Part shown: positions 16,453 through 24,973 of the stretch, in pieces | Layout: every line of letters starts with the position of its first letter | Position numbering within the stretch: the first letter of the stretch is position 1 | Origin: Planctomycetota bacterium | GTDB taxonomy: Bacteria; Planctomycetota; Planctomycetia; Gemmatales; Gemmataceae | Direction of reading: 5' to 3' | Length of the DNA: 32,370 bases | Assembly (NCBI GenBank): GCA_016872595.1 | Contig: VGZJ01000034.1 | Coordinates: 1-32,370, forward strand | Position numbers and translations under genes: made by a program | The notes under the pieces: generated by a model | The model's database searches: none | What the model was told of the DNA's origin: nothing | Seen by the model: only the letters and a program-made list of their open reading frames with translations

Positions 16453-16541
16453 CACCACACCGCCGCGCTCCTACACAGACTGAACGTTCGAGTACCACGA
16501 ACGCGATCCTCAGCAACACCACCGTCGTGACTTCATCCCAT

Positions 16542-16655
16542 TAGTCTCGTTTCGGGATCGTTGTAGCGGGCGCGTGTACCCAGTACCGAGTACCCAGTGC
16601 CGAGTACTGTGTACTCGGTACTCGCGCCCGCTACAACGATCCCGAAACGAGACTA
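16542..16655. repeat. Nested palindromic element: perfect 33-bp arms around a 12-bp palindrome
   Basis: The outer arms 16542-16574 and 16623-16655 are perfect reverse complements. Inside, 16582-16593 and 16611-16622 form a second perfect 12-bp pair, and the centre carries tandem GTACCCAGTACC/GAGTACCCAGTGCC-like units. The whole 114 bases would fold into one long hairpin. It lies between the kinase-LRR gene and glmS. It resembles a miniature non-autonomous element or REP-like repeat. A small upstream palindrome (16485-16490 with 16498-16503) may end the kinase transcript. Confidence 0.75.
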
Positions 16656-16705
16656 GTCCCTGGCGCGCCGCCAATCTCCCCTTCCCTTCTTCGCGCCTCG
16701 GCCGG

Positions 16706-16711
16706 TACACT
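16706..16711 (+). promoter_or_regulatory. Candidate -10 element (TACACT) for glmS
   Basis: TACACT lies 27 bases before the glmS ATG, between the palindromic element and a GGAAGGGA ribosome binding site (16722-16729). The same hexamer occurs before the gene at 20906. Confidence 0.4.
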
Positions 16712-16738
16712 CCGTCGCCCACGGAAGGGAGCCACGTC

Positions 16739-18571
16739 ATGTGCGGGATCGTCGGGTTCACGGGGCGGCGCGAGGCGTCGCCGGTTCTGCTCGAAGGGCT
16801 GCGCCGGCTCGAGTACCGCGGCTATGATAGCGCGGGGCTTGTCACCAGCACGGGCAACGAACTTCACCTGCGGAAGAAGGCCGGGCGGCTCGCGGAGCTG
16901 CGCAAGCACGTCGCGGCGCACCCCGCGCCGGGGTGCCACGGCATCAGCCACACGCGCTGGGCCACCCACGGCGGCGCGACCGACCGCAACGCCCACCCGC
17001 ACACCAGCACCGCCGGCGACATCGCCCTCGTCCACAACGGCGTCATCGAGAACTACGCCGCGCTCAAGCAGCAGCTTCAAGCCGCCGGCACGCAGTTCCG
17101 CTCGGACACCGATACCGAAGTGCTGTGCCACCTCGTCGCCCATTACTATCAGGGCGACCTGATCGGCGCGGTACAGAAGGCGCTCGCGCTGGTGAAGGGC
17201 ACCTACGGCATCGCGGTCATGGCGAAGGGCGAACCGGGTCTCATCGTCGGCGCGCGCCTCGGCAGCCCGCTCGTCGTCGGCATCGGCACCGACGGGACGT
17301 ACCTCGCCTCCGACGCGAACGCGCTCGCCGGGTTCGCCGATAAGGTCGTGTACCTCAGCGACCGGCAAATCTGCGCGCTGACCGAAACCGAGTGGGAGGT
17401 ACGCGACCACGACCTCGCGCCGGCGTCGGTCTCGGTGCAGGACATTGGCGCGTTCCTCGGCGACGGGGACAGTGACAAGGGCGACTTCCCGCACTACATG
17501 TTGAAGGAGATTTACGAGCAGCCCGACGCGCTCGCGAACGCCATGCGCGGCCGGCTCGACTCGGCCGACAGTACGGCCCACTTCGGCGGGCTGAACCTCG
17601 GCGCGCAACAGCTCCGCCAGATCGACCGCGTCATCATGACCGCGTGCGGCACCAGCTACCACGCGGCGCTCGTGGGCGAGTACCTGTTCGAAGAGCTGGC
17701 GCGCGTGCCGGTGGAAGTGGAGTACGCCAGCGAGTTCCGCTACCGCAACCCGCCCATCGACCGCAACACGGTGGTGCTCGCGCTCACCCAGAGCGGCGAG
17801 ACCGCCGACACGCTCGCGGCCCTGCGCGAGAGCAAGCGCATGGGCCACACCACGTTGGCGATTTGCAACGCGGTCGGCAGCAGCATCGCGCGCGAGGCCG
17901 ACGGGGGCGTGTACCTGCACGCCGGCCCCGAAATCGGGGTCGCCAGCACGAAGGCGTTCACGTCGCAGGTGTGCGTGCTCACGATGCTCGCGCTGTATCT
18001 GGGCCGCACGCGGCACCTGTCCAGCATTCAGGGCCAGCACGTCATCGACGACCTGCGCGCGCTGCCGGACGCCGTGCGCAAGGCGCTGGAGTGCCACGAC
18101 CGCGTGAAGGAAGTGGCCGCGAGGTACGCCGGCGCAACCAACGTCCTCTATCTGGGCCGGCAGTACCTGTACCCGCTCGCGCTCGAGGGCGCGCTGAAGC
18201 TGAAGGAGATCAGCTACATTCACGCCGAGGGCTACCCGGCCGCGGAGATGAAGCACGGGCCGATCGCGCTCGTGGACGAGAACACGCCGAGCGTGTTCCT
18301 CGTGCCGCGCGGCAACGTGTTCGACAAGGTGATGAGCAACATGCAGGAGATCAAGGCCCGCGGCGGCCCGGTCATTGCCGTCGCCAGCGCCGGCGACCGC
18401 GACGTGGTATCGGTGGCCGACGACGTGATCGCGGTGCCCGACGTGCCGGAGTACCTGCAGCCGGTCGTCGCCGCGGTGCCGCTGCAACTGCTCGCCTACG
18501 AGATCGCCCTGTCGCGCGGGTGCGACGTGGACAAGCCCCGCAACCTCGCCAAAAGCGTGACGGTGGAGTGA
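16739..18571 (+). CDS. glmS: Glutamine-fructose-6-phosphate aminotransferase (isomerizing)
   Basis: This cytoplasmic enzyme makes glucosamine-6-phosphate from fructose-6-phosphate and glutamine, the first step towards UDP-N-acetylglucosamine. The 610-residue length matches the family. The N-terminal glutaminase starts MCGIVGF, with Cys2 as nucleophile after Met removal, and includes RWATHG and HNGVIEN. The isomerase half has two SIS domains with CGTSYHA, TQSGETADT and LGRQYLYPLALEGALKLKE, and the usual DKPRNLAKSVTVE C-terminus. Cys2 must be near the N-terminus, which fixes the ATG at 16739. Earlier in-frame starts lie in the palindromic element. The sequence shows no glmS ribozyme-like leader. 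Confidence 0.98.
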   Translation: MCGIVGFTGRREASPVLLEGLRRLEYRGYDSAGLVTSTGNELHLRKKAGRLAELRKHVAAHPAPGCHGISHTRWATHGGATDRNAHPHTSTAGDIALVHNGVIENYAALKQQLQAAGTQFRSDTDTEVLCHLVAHYYQGDLIGAVQKALALVKGTYGIAVMAKGEPGLIVGARLGSPLVVGIGTDGTYLASDANALAGFADKVVYLSDRQICALTETEWEVRDHDLAPASVSVQDIGAFLGDGDSDKGDFPHYMLKEIYEQPDALANAMRGRLDSADSTAHFGGLNLGAQQLRQIDRVIMTACGTSYHAALVGEYLFEELARVPVEVEYASEFRYRNPPIDRNTVVLALTQSGETADTLAALRESKRMGHTTLAICNAVGSSIAREADGGVYLHAGPEIGVASTKAFTSQVCVLTMLALYLGRTRHLSSIQGQHVIDDLRALPDAVRKALECHDRVKEVAARYAGATNVLYLGRQYLYPLALEGALKLKEISYIHAEGYPAAEMKHGPIALVDENTPSVFLVPRGNVFDKVMSNMQEIKARGGPVIAVASAGDRDVVSVADDVIAVPDVPEYLQPVVAAVPLQLLAYEIALSRGCDVDKPRNLAKSVTVE

Positions 18572-18578
18572 CCGCGCG

Positions 18579-19604
18579 CTACGGGTGCGTTCCCTCCTTC
18601 GGTTTCATCGTCGATCGCACCGCGACCATGCGGTTCAACAGGTCGAACCAGAACGGCGCGCCCATGCTGACCGCGATGGCGGTCAGCGCCCAGCCCAGCA
18701 ACTTGAGCAGCCACGCGCCGACCGCGCGCCAGAACGCGGCCACATCGTCGCCGACCTTGTCGTCGATCCGCGGGATCGTCCGCGGGTCGCTCCGGTCCCA
18801 GCCCAGCGGCCACCCGAACGCCTTCGCCTCGTTCACCCGCTTCGCCACCTCGCGGATGCGCTCCTTCGCGCTCTCGTCCTGCTCCTTCGGGTTCGGGTTC
18901 GCCGGGGCGTTCTTCACGTAGCTCTCGGCGGCGGCGGCCACCGACGTGCGCAGCGTCTGGTCGCGCGCGAGGCTGTCGGCGATGGCGAACGTGTCCGCGT
19001 TCAGGCACACCACGAGCACGGTGCCGACCGCGACGCTGATCCGCACGAGGTGCCGCCGGTACCACCCGGCCACGCGGTCCATCGTGCCCTCGTACCACTT
19101 CTCGATGTTGTCGCGGATCCGCTCGAGGTCGTCGCCGGAGGCGTCGATGAGCGCGAGCAGCGCGGCCTTCACGTTCGCGGTCAGCGGCCCGGGCGCGGCG
19201 ACCGCGTCGCGCAGCGCCTTCACGTGGCGCGAGGCGGAAATGAAGTCGGTGCGGCTTCCGGCCACGGCGAGCGCGGCCCCGGACTTCTGCGTCGCGCTCG
19301 CCGGCAGCACGAGGTCGAGTAGCGCGAGCGCGAACTGCCGCGACGGGACGTAGGACGGCAGCCGCGCGTTCGAGCCGAACGTCCCGCTGTACAGCGACGC
19401 CACGAACGGGTGACCGTACACCTGCGCCAACAGCCCTTGCGCGGTCGGCCCGCCGAGCAGTTCCTGTACGCCCTTCATCAGGTACGTGCCGCGCCTGCGG
19501 ATGATCGCCTCGATCAACTCGTTGAGCGCGGTGCAAATCAGACTCAGCAGCAGGTACAGAAACGCGAGGCCTATGGCGACGTCGAGGGCGGACGAACCGA
19601 ACAT
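18579..19604 (-). CDS. Membrane protein of unknown function with three predicted helices
   Basis: The family is not recognised. The 341-residue protein has a membrane helix at its N-terminus (about 7-27), one in the middle (about 187-206) and one near the C-terminus (about 295-316). The first helix ends in a helical ELIEAIIRRRGTYLMKGVQELLGG segment (about 29-52). A loop of about 155 residues lies between helices 1 and 2, and a charged, Lys/Glu-rich loop (about 207-290) between 2 and 3. The NPNPKEQDESAKERI segment suggests a coiled or disordered linker. The ATG at 19604 directly precedes the first helix and follows a GAAAGG. The gene converges on glmS with a 7-base gap and diverges from the desaturase. 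Confidence 0.75.
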   Translation of the reverse strand: MFGSSALDVAIGLAFLYLLLSLICTALNELIEAIIRRRGTYLMKGVQELLGGPTAQGLLAQVYGHPFVASLYSGTFGSNARLPSYVPSRQFALALLDLVLPASATQKSGAALAVAGSRTDFISASRHVKALRDAVAAPGPLTANVKAALLALIDASGDDLERIRDNIEKWYEGTMDRVAGWYRRHLVRISVAVGTVLVVCLNADTFAIADSLARDQTLRTSVAAAAESYVKNAPANPNPKEQDESAKERIREVAKRVNEAKAFGWPLGWDRSDPRTIPRIDDKVGDDVAAFWRAVGAWLLKLLGWALTAIAVSMGAPFWFDLLNRMVAVRSTMKPKEGTHP

Positions 19605-19751
19605 GGGCGGGCCTTTCGCGGAGTGAGTAAGCCCGCACGGTACCACATTCTGCGCGCGGAGCAAGCGCCCGCGTACCGCCGGCCCAAATCCCCCAACTTA
19701 CTAACTGCACGAACCGGGCGAAGCGCCGTCGTCAGGCGGAGCGCTGTCGGG

Positions 19752-19757
19752 TAAAGT
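19752..19757 (+). promoter_or_regulatory. Candidate -10 element (TAAAGT) for the desaturase gene
   Basis: GGGTAAAGTGCG stands out of GC-rich sequence in the 215-bp divergent gap, 62 bases before the ATG at 19820. A -35 box is not clear. Confidence 0.35.
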
Positions 19758-19819
19758 GCGTAGCTCGTACTCGTACACAGCCCCGGACGGCCGGGACACT
19801 CTTACCCCGGTTCCCCGTG

Positions 19820-20761
19820 ATGCAGACCGCTCCCGCCGCGCCGTTGACGCCCGCACGCCCGACTTGGTATCGCGCGACCCGCGTCGCACTCTCCCTCTCG
19901 CCGCTGATTCTCGTTCACCTGTCGCTGGCCGCGATCCCGTTCGTCGAGTTCACCGTTTGGTCGGTTGTGGCGATCTTGGTCGGCACGCGCATTTACGGGC
20001 TGGGCATTACCGCCGGGATGCACCGGTACTTCTCGCACCGCTCGTTCAAGACCTCGCGCTGGTTCCAGTTCCTGCTCGCCGCGGCCGGGTGCGCCGCGCT
20101 CCAGAAAGGGCCGCTCTGGTGGGTCGTTCACCACCGGCTGCACCACAAGCACTCCGACACCCCGAGCGATCCGCACTCGCCGGTCGTGGGCGGGTTCCTG
20201 CACGGGCATATGGGCTGGCTGTTCACACAAGACCTGATGCACCCCGACGAGCGCGGCGTTCACGACCTCGCCAAGTTTCGCGAGTTGGTGTGGCTCGATC
20301 GGCTGTGGATGATCCCCGGGCTGCTGATGGCCGCCGCGTGGTACGCGGTCATGGGCCTGAACGGACTGCTCTACGGCTACTGCCTGAGCGTGGTGCTGGT
20401 GTTTCAGGTGACGTTCGCGGTCAACTCTATCGGCCACTTGTTCGGCAAGCAGCGGTTCGACACCGGCGAGGGGAGCCGCAACAACGCGGTGCTGGGCTAC
20501 CTCGCGATGGGCGACGGGTGGCACAACAACCACCACCGCGCCCCGTACTCCGCGCGGCACGGGTTCGCGTGGTACGAACTCGACATGACCTACCAGTTCA
20601 TCAAGCTGCTCGCGCTGTTCCGTCTCGCGTGGGACATCAAGGAGCCGCCGGCGGAACTCCGCGCCGGGCGCGTCGCGCACGCGCCGGAGCCGGACGCGAT
20701 CCCGGAACCCCCGCTTACGGTAGCCGGCCTCAGTGAGGCCGGCGCTGAACCGCGCGGGTAG
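19820..20761 (+). CDS. Membrane fatty acid (acyl-CoA type) desaturase
   Basis: The 313-residue protein introduces a double bond into fatty acyl chains using a di-iron centre at the membrane. The three histidine boxes are complete: HRYFSH (68-73), HRLHH (105-109) and HNNHH (235-239). Membrane segments flank them at about 24-60, 80-96 and 160-205, the arrangement of delta-9 type desaturases. The SIGHLFGKQRFDTG segment and GDGWHNNHHRAP are typical of the bacterial stearoyl-CoA desaturase-like group. The frame also has a GTG one codon earlier; the ATG at 19820 is equally good. The last 30 residues are unlike the family and include a palindrome at DNA level (20723-20743). Confidence 0.95.
   Translation: MQTAPAAPLTPARPTWYRATRVALSLSPLILVHLSLAAIPFVEFTVWSVVAILVGTRIYGLGITAGMHRYFSHRSFKTSRWFQFLLAAAGCAALQKGPLWWVVHHRLHHKHSDTPSDPHSPVVGGFLHGHMGWLFTQDLMHPDERGVHDLAKFRELVWLDRLWMIPGLLMAAAWYAVMGLNGLLYGYCLSVVLVFQVTFAVNSIGHLFGKQRFDTGEGSRNNAVLGYLAMGDGWHNNHHRAPYSARHGFAWYELDMTYQFIKLLALFRLAWDIKEPPAELRAGRVAHAPEPDAIPEPPLTVAGLSEAGAEPRG
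20723..20743. repeat. 10-bp palindrome in the 3' end of the desaturase gene
   Basis: Arms 20723-20732 and 20734-20743 are perfect reverse complements around one base. The sequence encodes part of the non-conserved tail of the desaturase. Its right half, GGCCGGCGCT, recurs at the stop of the DUF1501 gene near 28947-28956. It may be a dispersed repeat absorbed into coding sequence or act as a terminator. Confidence 0.45.
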
Positions 20762-20846
20762 CTCCGGCCTCACTACAGTAGCGGTCGCTGCGCTACACAG
20801 TTGGCCCGTCTGTCACTTCTCTGTTTCGCCGCGCGCGACGCGCGGC

Positions 20847-20852
20847 TACACT
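20847..20852 (+). promoter_or_regulatory. Candidate -10 element (TACACT) for the 20906 gene
   Basis: TACACT lies 53 bases before the GTG start. A weak TTCGCC (20825-20830) sits 16 bases upstream. The same hexamer is found before glmS. Confidence 0.38.
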
Positions 20853-20905
20853 CGTTCGGGCACTCGGATCCCACCCGCCGCCCCTCTCCTCCCGGAGGCC
20901 CGCCC

Positions 20906-22084
20906 GTGCGCTCGCTTCTCTCCGCGCTCGTCGTGTTGCTCGCCGCGCCCGCGCTTTCCGCGGCCGAACCCGACGCCAAGCGCCAGCCGAAGGTGTTCGC
21001 CATCGTCTACAACCACGGCTACGCCGGCGACAACCTGCCCACAGATAAAGAGCAGTTCGAGGCGCTCGTGAAGAGCGCGAAGGCCGCGCACTTCAACGTG
21101 ATCTTGTGCCAGTACGAACCGTGGCGCGCGGAGATTTGCAAGAAGCACGGCATGTTGATCTTCGTCGATCTGCTGGTCGGCCCGCACCACGTCTACAAGA
21201 ACCCGGACGCGGCGAAGAAGCTGTGCGAGAGCCTGAAGGACAGCGACACCATCTACGGCTATCACCTGTGGAGCGACAACATCACCGACGTCACCGTTGC
21301 GGGGCGCACGCGCGACGTGAAGAACGTCCACGAGTGGGACCCGAACCACATGGCCTACATCGGCACCACCTACATGAACCGCGTCAACCGCGTCGAGGGC
21401 ATGGACACGTTCGGGTACTACGACTTCCACTGGAAGCGCGGCGGGCACTGGGGCCACCTCGATAAAGCGCTGGGTACAGCGCAGGCCAAGAAGATCGGGT
21501 TCCTCCGCTACGACGACGCCACCAGCGGCATCGTGGGGAAGGGGAACCCCAACCGCGTCGGCTACACCTACGCGACCAGCGTCCCCTTCGGGCTGAAGGG
21601 CATCTTCTACCACTTCGCCGCGGACATCACCGACAAGAAGACGTTCGCGCTGACCCCACTCGGCGAAGACCTCAAGAAAGTGAACGGGCGGTTCGCGGCG
21701 GTGGGCGACGAGCTGATGAAGATCGGCGTTCCGAGCGCGGTGTACTCGACCGCGATCACCAAGAGCGCGAAGAACGACCCGGTCGCGCCGGCCGCGGTGC
21801 CCGCGGGCCTCAAGCCGACCCCGAAGGACCACTGGTTCCAGATCGCGAGCGGCGAGGTGCTGGTCGGCCAGTTCGCGGACGCGGACAAGCGCGACGTGCT
21901 CGTGTTCGCCAACCACAACCCCTACGAATCGCAGGACGTGAAGCTCGCGTTCGGCGCGGCCCCTAAGAGCGTCGAGTACTTCGACCGCGCCGCAAAGAAG
22001 TGGACCGCGCTCAAACTGGACGGCAAGACCGCAGCGTTCAAGGTGGAAGACCACGGCGTCGAACTCGTGCGGGTGACACGGTGA
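20906..22084 (+). CDS. Exported protein of unknown family, possibly TIM-barrel-like
   Basis: The 392-residue protein has a signal peptide (to about residue 19, ALSAAEPD). Strands and helices then alternate in a barrel-like order: KVFAIVYNHG, HFNVILCQYE, GMLIFVDLLVG, TIYGYHLWSDN, HMAYIGTTYMN, DTFGYYDFHWKRGGHWG, IGFLRYDDA and GLKGIFYHFA. The last 90 residues form a beta-rich domain (DVLVFANHNP, SVEYFDRAAKKW). This layout recalls glycoside-hydrolase-like barrels with a C-terminal beta-sandwich, but I cannot name a family or catalytic pair. The GTG start at 20906 follows a GGAGG (20894-20898) and puts the signal peptide at the N-terminus. Its stop overlaps the next gene (GTGA, 22081-22084), so the two are coupled. 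Confidence 0.75.
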   Translation: MRSLLSALVVLLAAPALSAAEPDAKRQPKVFAIVYNHGYAGDNLPTDKEQFEALVKSAKAAHFNVILCQYEPWRAEICKKHGMLIFVDLLVGPHHVYKNPDAAKKLCESLKDSDTIYGYHLWSDNITDVTVAGRTRDVKNVHEWDPNHMAYIGTTYMNRVNRVEGMDTFGYYDFHWKRGGHWGHLDKALGTAQAKKIGFLRYDDATSGIVGKGNPNRVGYTYATSVPFGLKGIFYHFAADITDKKTFALTPLGEDLKKVNGRFAAVGDELMKIGVPSAVYSTAITKSAKNDPVAPAAVPAGLKPTPKDHWFQIASGEVLVGQFADADKRDVLVFANHNPYESQDVKLAFGAAPKSVEYFDRAAKKWTALKLDGKTAAFKVEDHGVELVRVTR

Positions 22085-23481
22085 GCGCGATTCCTTCCCT
22101 CCTCGGCAGCGGCGCGTTCGCCTTCGCGCAGTCCGCGGAACTGCGCCGCGGGCCGTACCTGCAGGTGCAGCGGCCCGACGGCATCACCGTGCGCTGGCGC
22201 ACGGATGCCAGCGTGCGCTACTCGTGCGTGCTGCGGTACGGCACCGACCCGGACGCGCTCGACCGGGCCGTGAGCGCGACCGAGGCCAACGGACACTTCC
22301 CGTACTGCCGCGACTGGCAGGCGACCGTCGACTTCCTGAAACCGGACACGACGTACTACTACGCCATCGAAGCGGATCGCGTGGTGGTGTGCGGCGCGGA
22401 CGAGCGCCACCGGTTCCGCACGTCGCCCGTGCCGGGCACCGCCCGCAAGATGCGGTTCTGGCTGCTCGGCGACAGCGGCAGCAACCGCCCGCGCACGGAC
22501 GACCCGAAGCAGGCGCTGGCCGCCACCGACGTGACCGACCCGATCAAGGTCCGCAACGGGTTCCGCAAGTTCAACGCCGGCAAGCCGCTCGACGGCCTAA
22601 TACTGCTCGGCGACAACGCTTACCCGATGGGCACCGACGACCAGTACCAAACGGCCTTCTTCGGCGTGTACGCGGACGAACTCGCTTCAACACCGCTGTG
22701 GCCCTGCACCGGCAACCACGACATCGACAGCGCGTACAAGTACCTGTTCACGACGAACACCCGCGGCGCGGCCGGCGGCGTGCCGTCGCGGAACCAACTC
22801 TACTACTCCGCCGACATCGGCAACCTGCACCTCGTCGTGATGGACCCGTGGAAGGCGTGGCTGGAGGAAACCGAGGATGAGGCGCACATCCCGTGGAAGC
22901 GGCAACTCGATTGGCTGGAGCGCGACCTGCGCAGCACCGCGCGGCAGTGGGTCTGGGTGGTGCAGCACTTCCCGCTGTACTGCGACGGCAACTACAACAG
23001 CGACACCAACGGCCCTCTGGTGAAGCTGCGCGAGCGCCTCGTTCCGCTGTTCGACGAGTACGGCGTCGATCTGTCGCTGACGGGCCACGACCACACCTAC
23101 CAGCGCTCGTACCTGCTCCGCGGGCACAGCGGCGCGCGGCACACCTTCGACCGCGCGAAGCACGTCGTCGTTGAGGACGACGGGCGCACGGCCGCGCTGA
23201 AGAAGGTCGCGGGGCCGGGCAGCGGCACGATGCACCTCGTCGCCGGGTGCGGCGGCGGCACGCGCCCCGCCGGGCGGTTCACGCACCCGGCCCTTGTGCC
23301 GATGCCCGCGAACAAGGGCAAGCGCGGCTTCGCGATTCCCAGCAGCCTCGTTCTCGAACTCGACGGCCTCACCGTTCGCGGTTGGCAAGTGGACGTGAAG
23401 GGCGAAGTGCTCGACCAGTTCACCGTGACGCACACCAACGCGCGCCCCGCGCCGCTGGCCCCGATGCCGCGGCCGAAGTAA
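22081..23481 (+). CDS. Purple-acid-phosphatase-like metallophosphoesterase
   Basis: The 466-residue protein has an N-terminal fibronectin-III-like domain (about 20-115; RRGPYLQVQ, TYYYAIEADR) and a calcineurin-like metallophosphoesterase domain (about 125-350) with the purple acid phosphatase motifs in order. These are GDSG with Asp131, GDNAY with Asp178 and Tyr181 (the residue that gives the colour), GNHD with Asn212/His213, VVQHFP with His296 and GHDH with His336/His338. It should hydrolyse phosphomonoesters with a two-metal centre, probably Fe-containing. The N-terminus (MSAIPSLLGSGAFAFAQS) is only a weak signal peptide, but the fold is normally exported. The GTG start overlaps the stop of the barrel-like gene, so the two may act on related substrates. 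Confidence 0.9.
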   Translation: MSAIPSLLGSGAFAFAQSAELRRGPYLQVQRPDGITVRWRTDASVRYSCVLRYGTDPDALDRAVSATEANGHFPYCRDWQATVDFLKPDTTYYYAIEADRVVVCGADERHRFRTSPVPGTARKMRFWLLGDSGSNRPRTDDPKQALAATDVTDPIKVRNGFRKFNAGKPLDGLILLGDNAYPMGTDDQYQTAFFGVYADELASTPLWPCTGNHDIDSAYKYLFTTNTRGAAGGVPSRNQLYYSADIGNLHLVVMDPWKAWLEETEDEAHIPWKRQLDWLERDLRSTARQWVWVVQHFPLYCDGNYNSDTNGPLVKLRERLVPLFDEYGVDLSLTGHDHTYQRSYLLRGHSGARHTFDRAKHVVVEDDGRTAALKKVAGPGSGTMHLVAGCGGGTRPAGRFTHPALVPMPANKGKRGFAIPSSLVLELDGLTVRGWQVDVKGEVLDQFTVTHTNARPAPLAPMPRPK

Positions 23482-23591
23482 TCCCGGGACCGCGGGCGTC
23501 CCGCCCGCTGCTGACCCCTCGATTCCGTTCAGCGGACACTCAAAACGCCACTGGGCGCGCTTGGTGGGCGGGACGCCCGCGTTCCCGGGAT
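23481..23591. terminator. 26-bp inverted repeat (25 of 26 match) between convergent genes
   Basis: Arm 23481-23506 is the reverse complement of 23566-23591 except for one base. The arms start at the last base of the phosphatase stop and end 4 bases before the stop of the DUF1501 gene, so the element fills the whole convergent gap. The arms carry GCGGGCGTCCCGCCC. It fits a bidirectional terminator, although the 59-base loop is long and suggests a repeat insertion. Confidence 0.65.
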
Positions 23592-23594
23592 CGG

Positions 23595-24968
23595 TTACAC
23601 CAACACGTCCTTCACCACGCGCGCCTGTTCGACGCCCGTGAGCCGCATGTCCAGCCCCTGATACTTCACCGACAGCTTCTGGTGATCGAGACCGAGCAGG
23701 TGCAGGATGGTGGCATGCAGATCGCGGACGTGGACGACGTTGTCCACCGAGGCGTAGCCCAACTCGTCGGTCCCGCCGTAGCCGATCCCGCCCTTCACGC
23801 CGCCGCCGGCCAGCCACATGCTGAAGCCCTTGATGTGGTGGTCGCGGCCCGGCCCGCCCTTGCCCTGAAACATCGGGGTGCGGCCGAACTCGCCGCCCCA
23901 AACGATGAGCGTGTCCTTCAGCATGTCGCGGCGCTTCAGGTCGGTGAGGATCGCCCACGTCGCGCGGTCGGTCGCGCCACAACAAACGCCCATGTACTTC
24001 ACCAAGTCGCCGTGGTGGTCCCAGTCGCGGTGGTAGAGTTGGATGAACCGGACGCCACGCTCGGCCAGCCGGCGCGCGGTCAGGCAGTTCGACGCGAACG
24101 AGCCGTCGCCCGGCTTCGCCCCGTACAGGTCGAGCACGTCCTTCGGTTCCTTCGAAATGTCCATCAGGTCCGGCACGCTGGCCTGCATCTTGAAGGCCAT
24201 CTCGTACTGTTGCACGCGCGTCTCGACTTCCGGGTTCTTCACGGTGGCGTTGCGGTGCCGGTCCAGTTCGCCCACGGCATCGACGAGGGCCCGCTGTTGC
24301 GCGCCGGACACGCCCGCGGGGTTGCGCAGGTAGTACACCGGGTCGCCGGTGCTGTTGAACTCGACGCCCTGAAACCGCCCCGGCAGGAACCCGTTGCCCC
24401 ACATGCGCTGTGAGATCGGCTGCGGGTTGCGCCCGGCGAAGCTCGTCATAACGACGAACCCCGGCAGGTCTTCGCACTCGCTCCCGAGGCCGTAGGTGAT
24501 CCAACTGCCCATGCTCGGCCGCCCGCTGATCGCGGTGCCGGTGTTCATCATCGTGTGTGCCGGGTCGTGGTTGATCTGGTCCGTGACCATCGACCGCACG
24601 ATGGCGATGTCGTCCGCGAACTTGGCGTGATACGGCAGGAAGTCGCTGATCCACTGCCCGCTCTTGCCATGCTGCTTGAACTTCGTGAGGTGCCCTTGCA
24701 CCTTCAGCTTCGCGCCCTGAAGCTGCGCGATCGGTTGGCCCTTAGTGAACGACTCCGGCATCGGTTGGCCGTCGAGCTTGTCGAGCTTCGGCTTGTAGTC
24801 GAACGTTTCGAGGTGGCTCGGCCCGCCGCTCATGTAGAGGTAGATGACGCGCTTGGCCTTCGGCGCGTGGTGGTGCTTGGGCGCGCCGCCCGAATCGCGC
24901 GCGAGCAGCGCGTTCAGCGCGACGGTGGAGAGAAACGCCCGGCGCGACAGCGGAGAGAAGGGGGACAT
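23595..24968 (-). CDS. DUF1501 protein with Tat-type signal, paired with PSD1
   Basis: The 457-residue protein has an SRRAFLSTVALNALLA twin-Arg-like signal. DUF1501 markers are RVIYLYMSGGPSHLETFDYK, NHDPAHTMMNTG, YHRDWDHHGDL, GGEFGRTPMF, GRDHHIKGFSMW and DLHATILHLLGLDH, which supply His/Asp residues suited to metal binding as in the alkaline phosphatase superfamily. The ATG lies 5 bases after the stop of the upstream PSD1 gene, the classic planctomycete pair, so the two are cotranscribed and probably work together outside the cytoplasm. The frame is open far upstream, but that stretch is antisense-like coding inside PSD1; the twin-Arg signal fixes the start. Confidence 0.93.
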   Translation of the reverse strand: MSPFSPLSRRAFLSTVALNALLARDSGGAPKHHHAPKAKRVIYLYMSGGPSHLETFDYKPKLDKLDGQPMPESFTKGQPIAQLQGAKLKVQGHLTKFKQHGKSGQWISDFLPYHAKFADDIAIVRSMVTDQINHDPAHTMMNTGTAISGRPSMGSWITYGLGSECEDLPGFVVMTSFAGRNPQPISQRMWGNGFLPGRFQGVEFNSTGDPVYYLRNPAGVSGAQQRALVDAVGELDRHRNATVKNPEVETRVQQYEMAFKMQASVPDLMDISKEPKDVLDLYGAKPGDGSFASNCLTARRLAERGVRFIQLYHRDWDHHGDLVKYMGVCCGATDRATWAILTDLKRRDMLKDTLIVWGGEFGRTPMFQGKGGPGRDHHIKGFSMWLAGGGVKGGIGYGGTDELGYASVDNVVHVRDLHATILHLLGLDHQKLSVKYQGLDMRLTGVEQARVVKDVLV

Positions 24969-24973
24969 TTGCG

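Noticed and set aside
16575-16622. The GTACC-type tandem units as a CRISPR-like or VNTR array
   Set aside because: The units are short, imperfect and lie inside a larger palindrome; no unique spacers separate them.
16574-16738. In-frame extension of glmS upstream of the Cys2 start
   Set aside because: The glutaminase needs Cys directly after the initiator Met. The extension runs through the palindromic element and has no conserved sequence.
16453-16738. glmS ribozyme or riboswitch in the glmS leader
   Set aside because: The structured sequence here is a simple perfect inverted repeat, not the ribozyme core, and that ribozyme is known mainly from Firmicutes.
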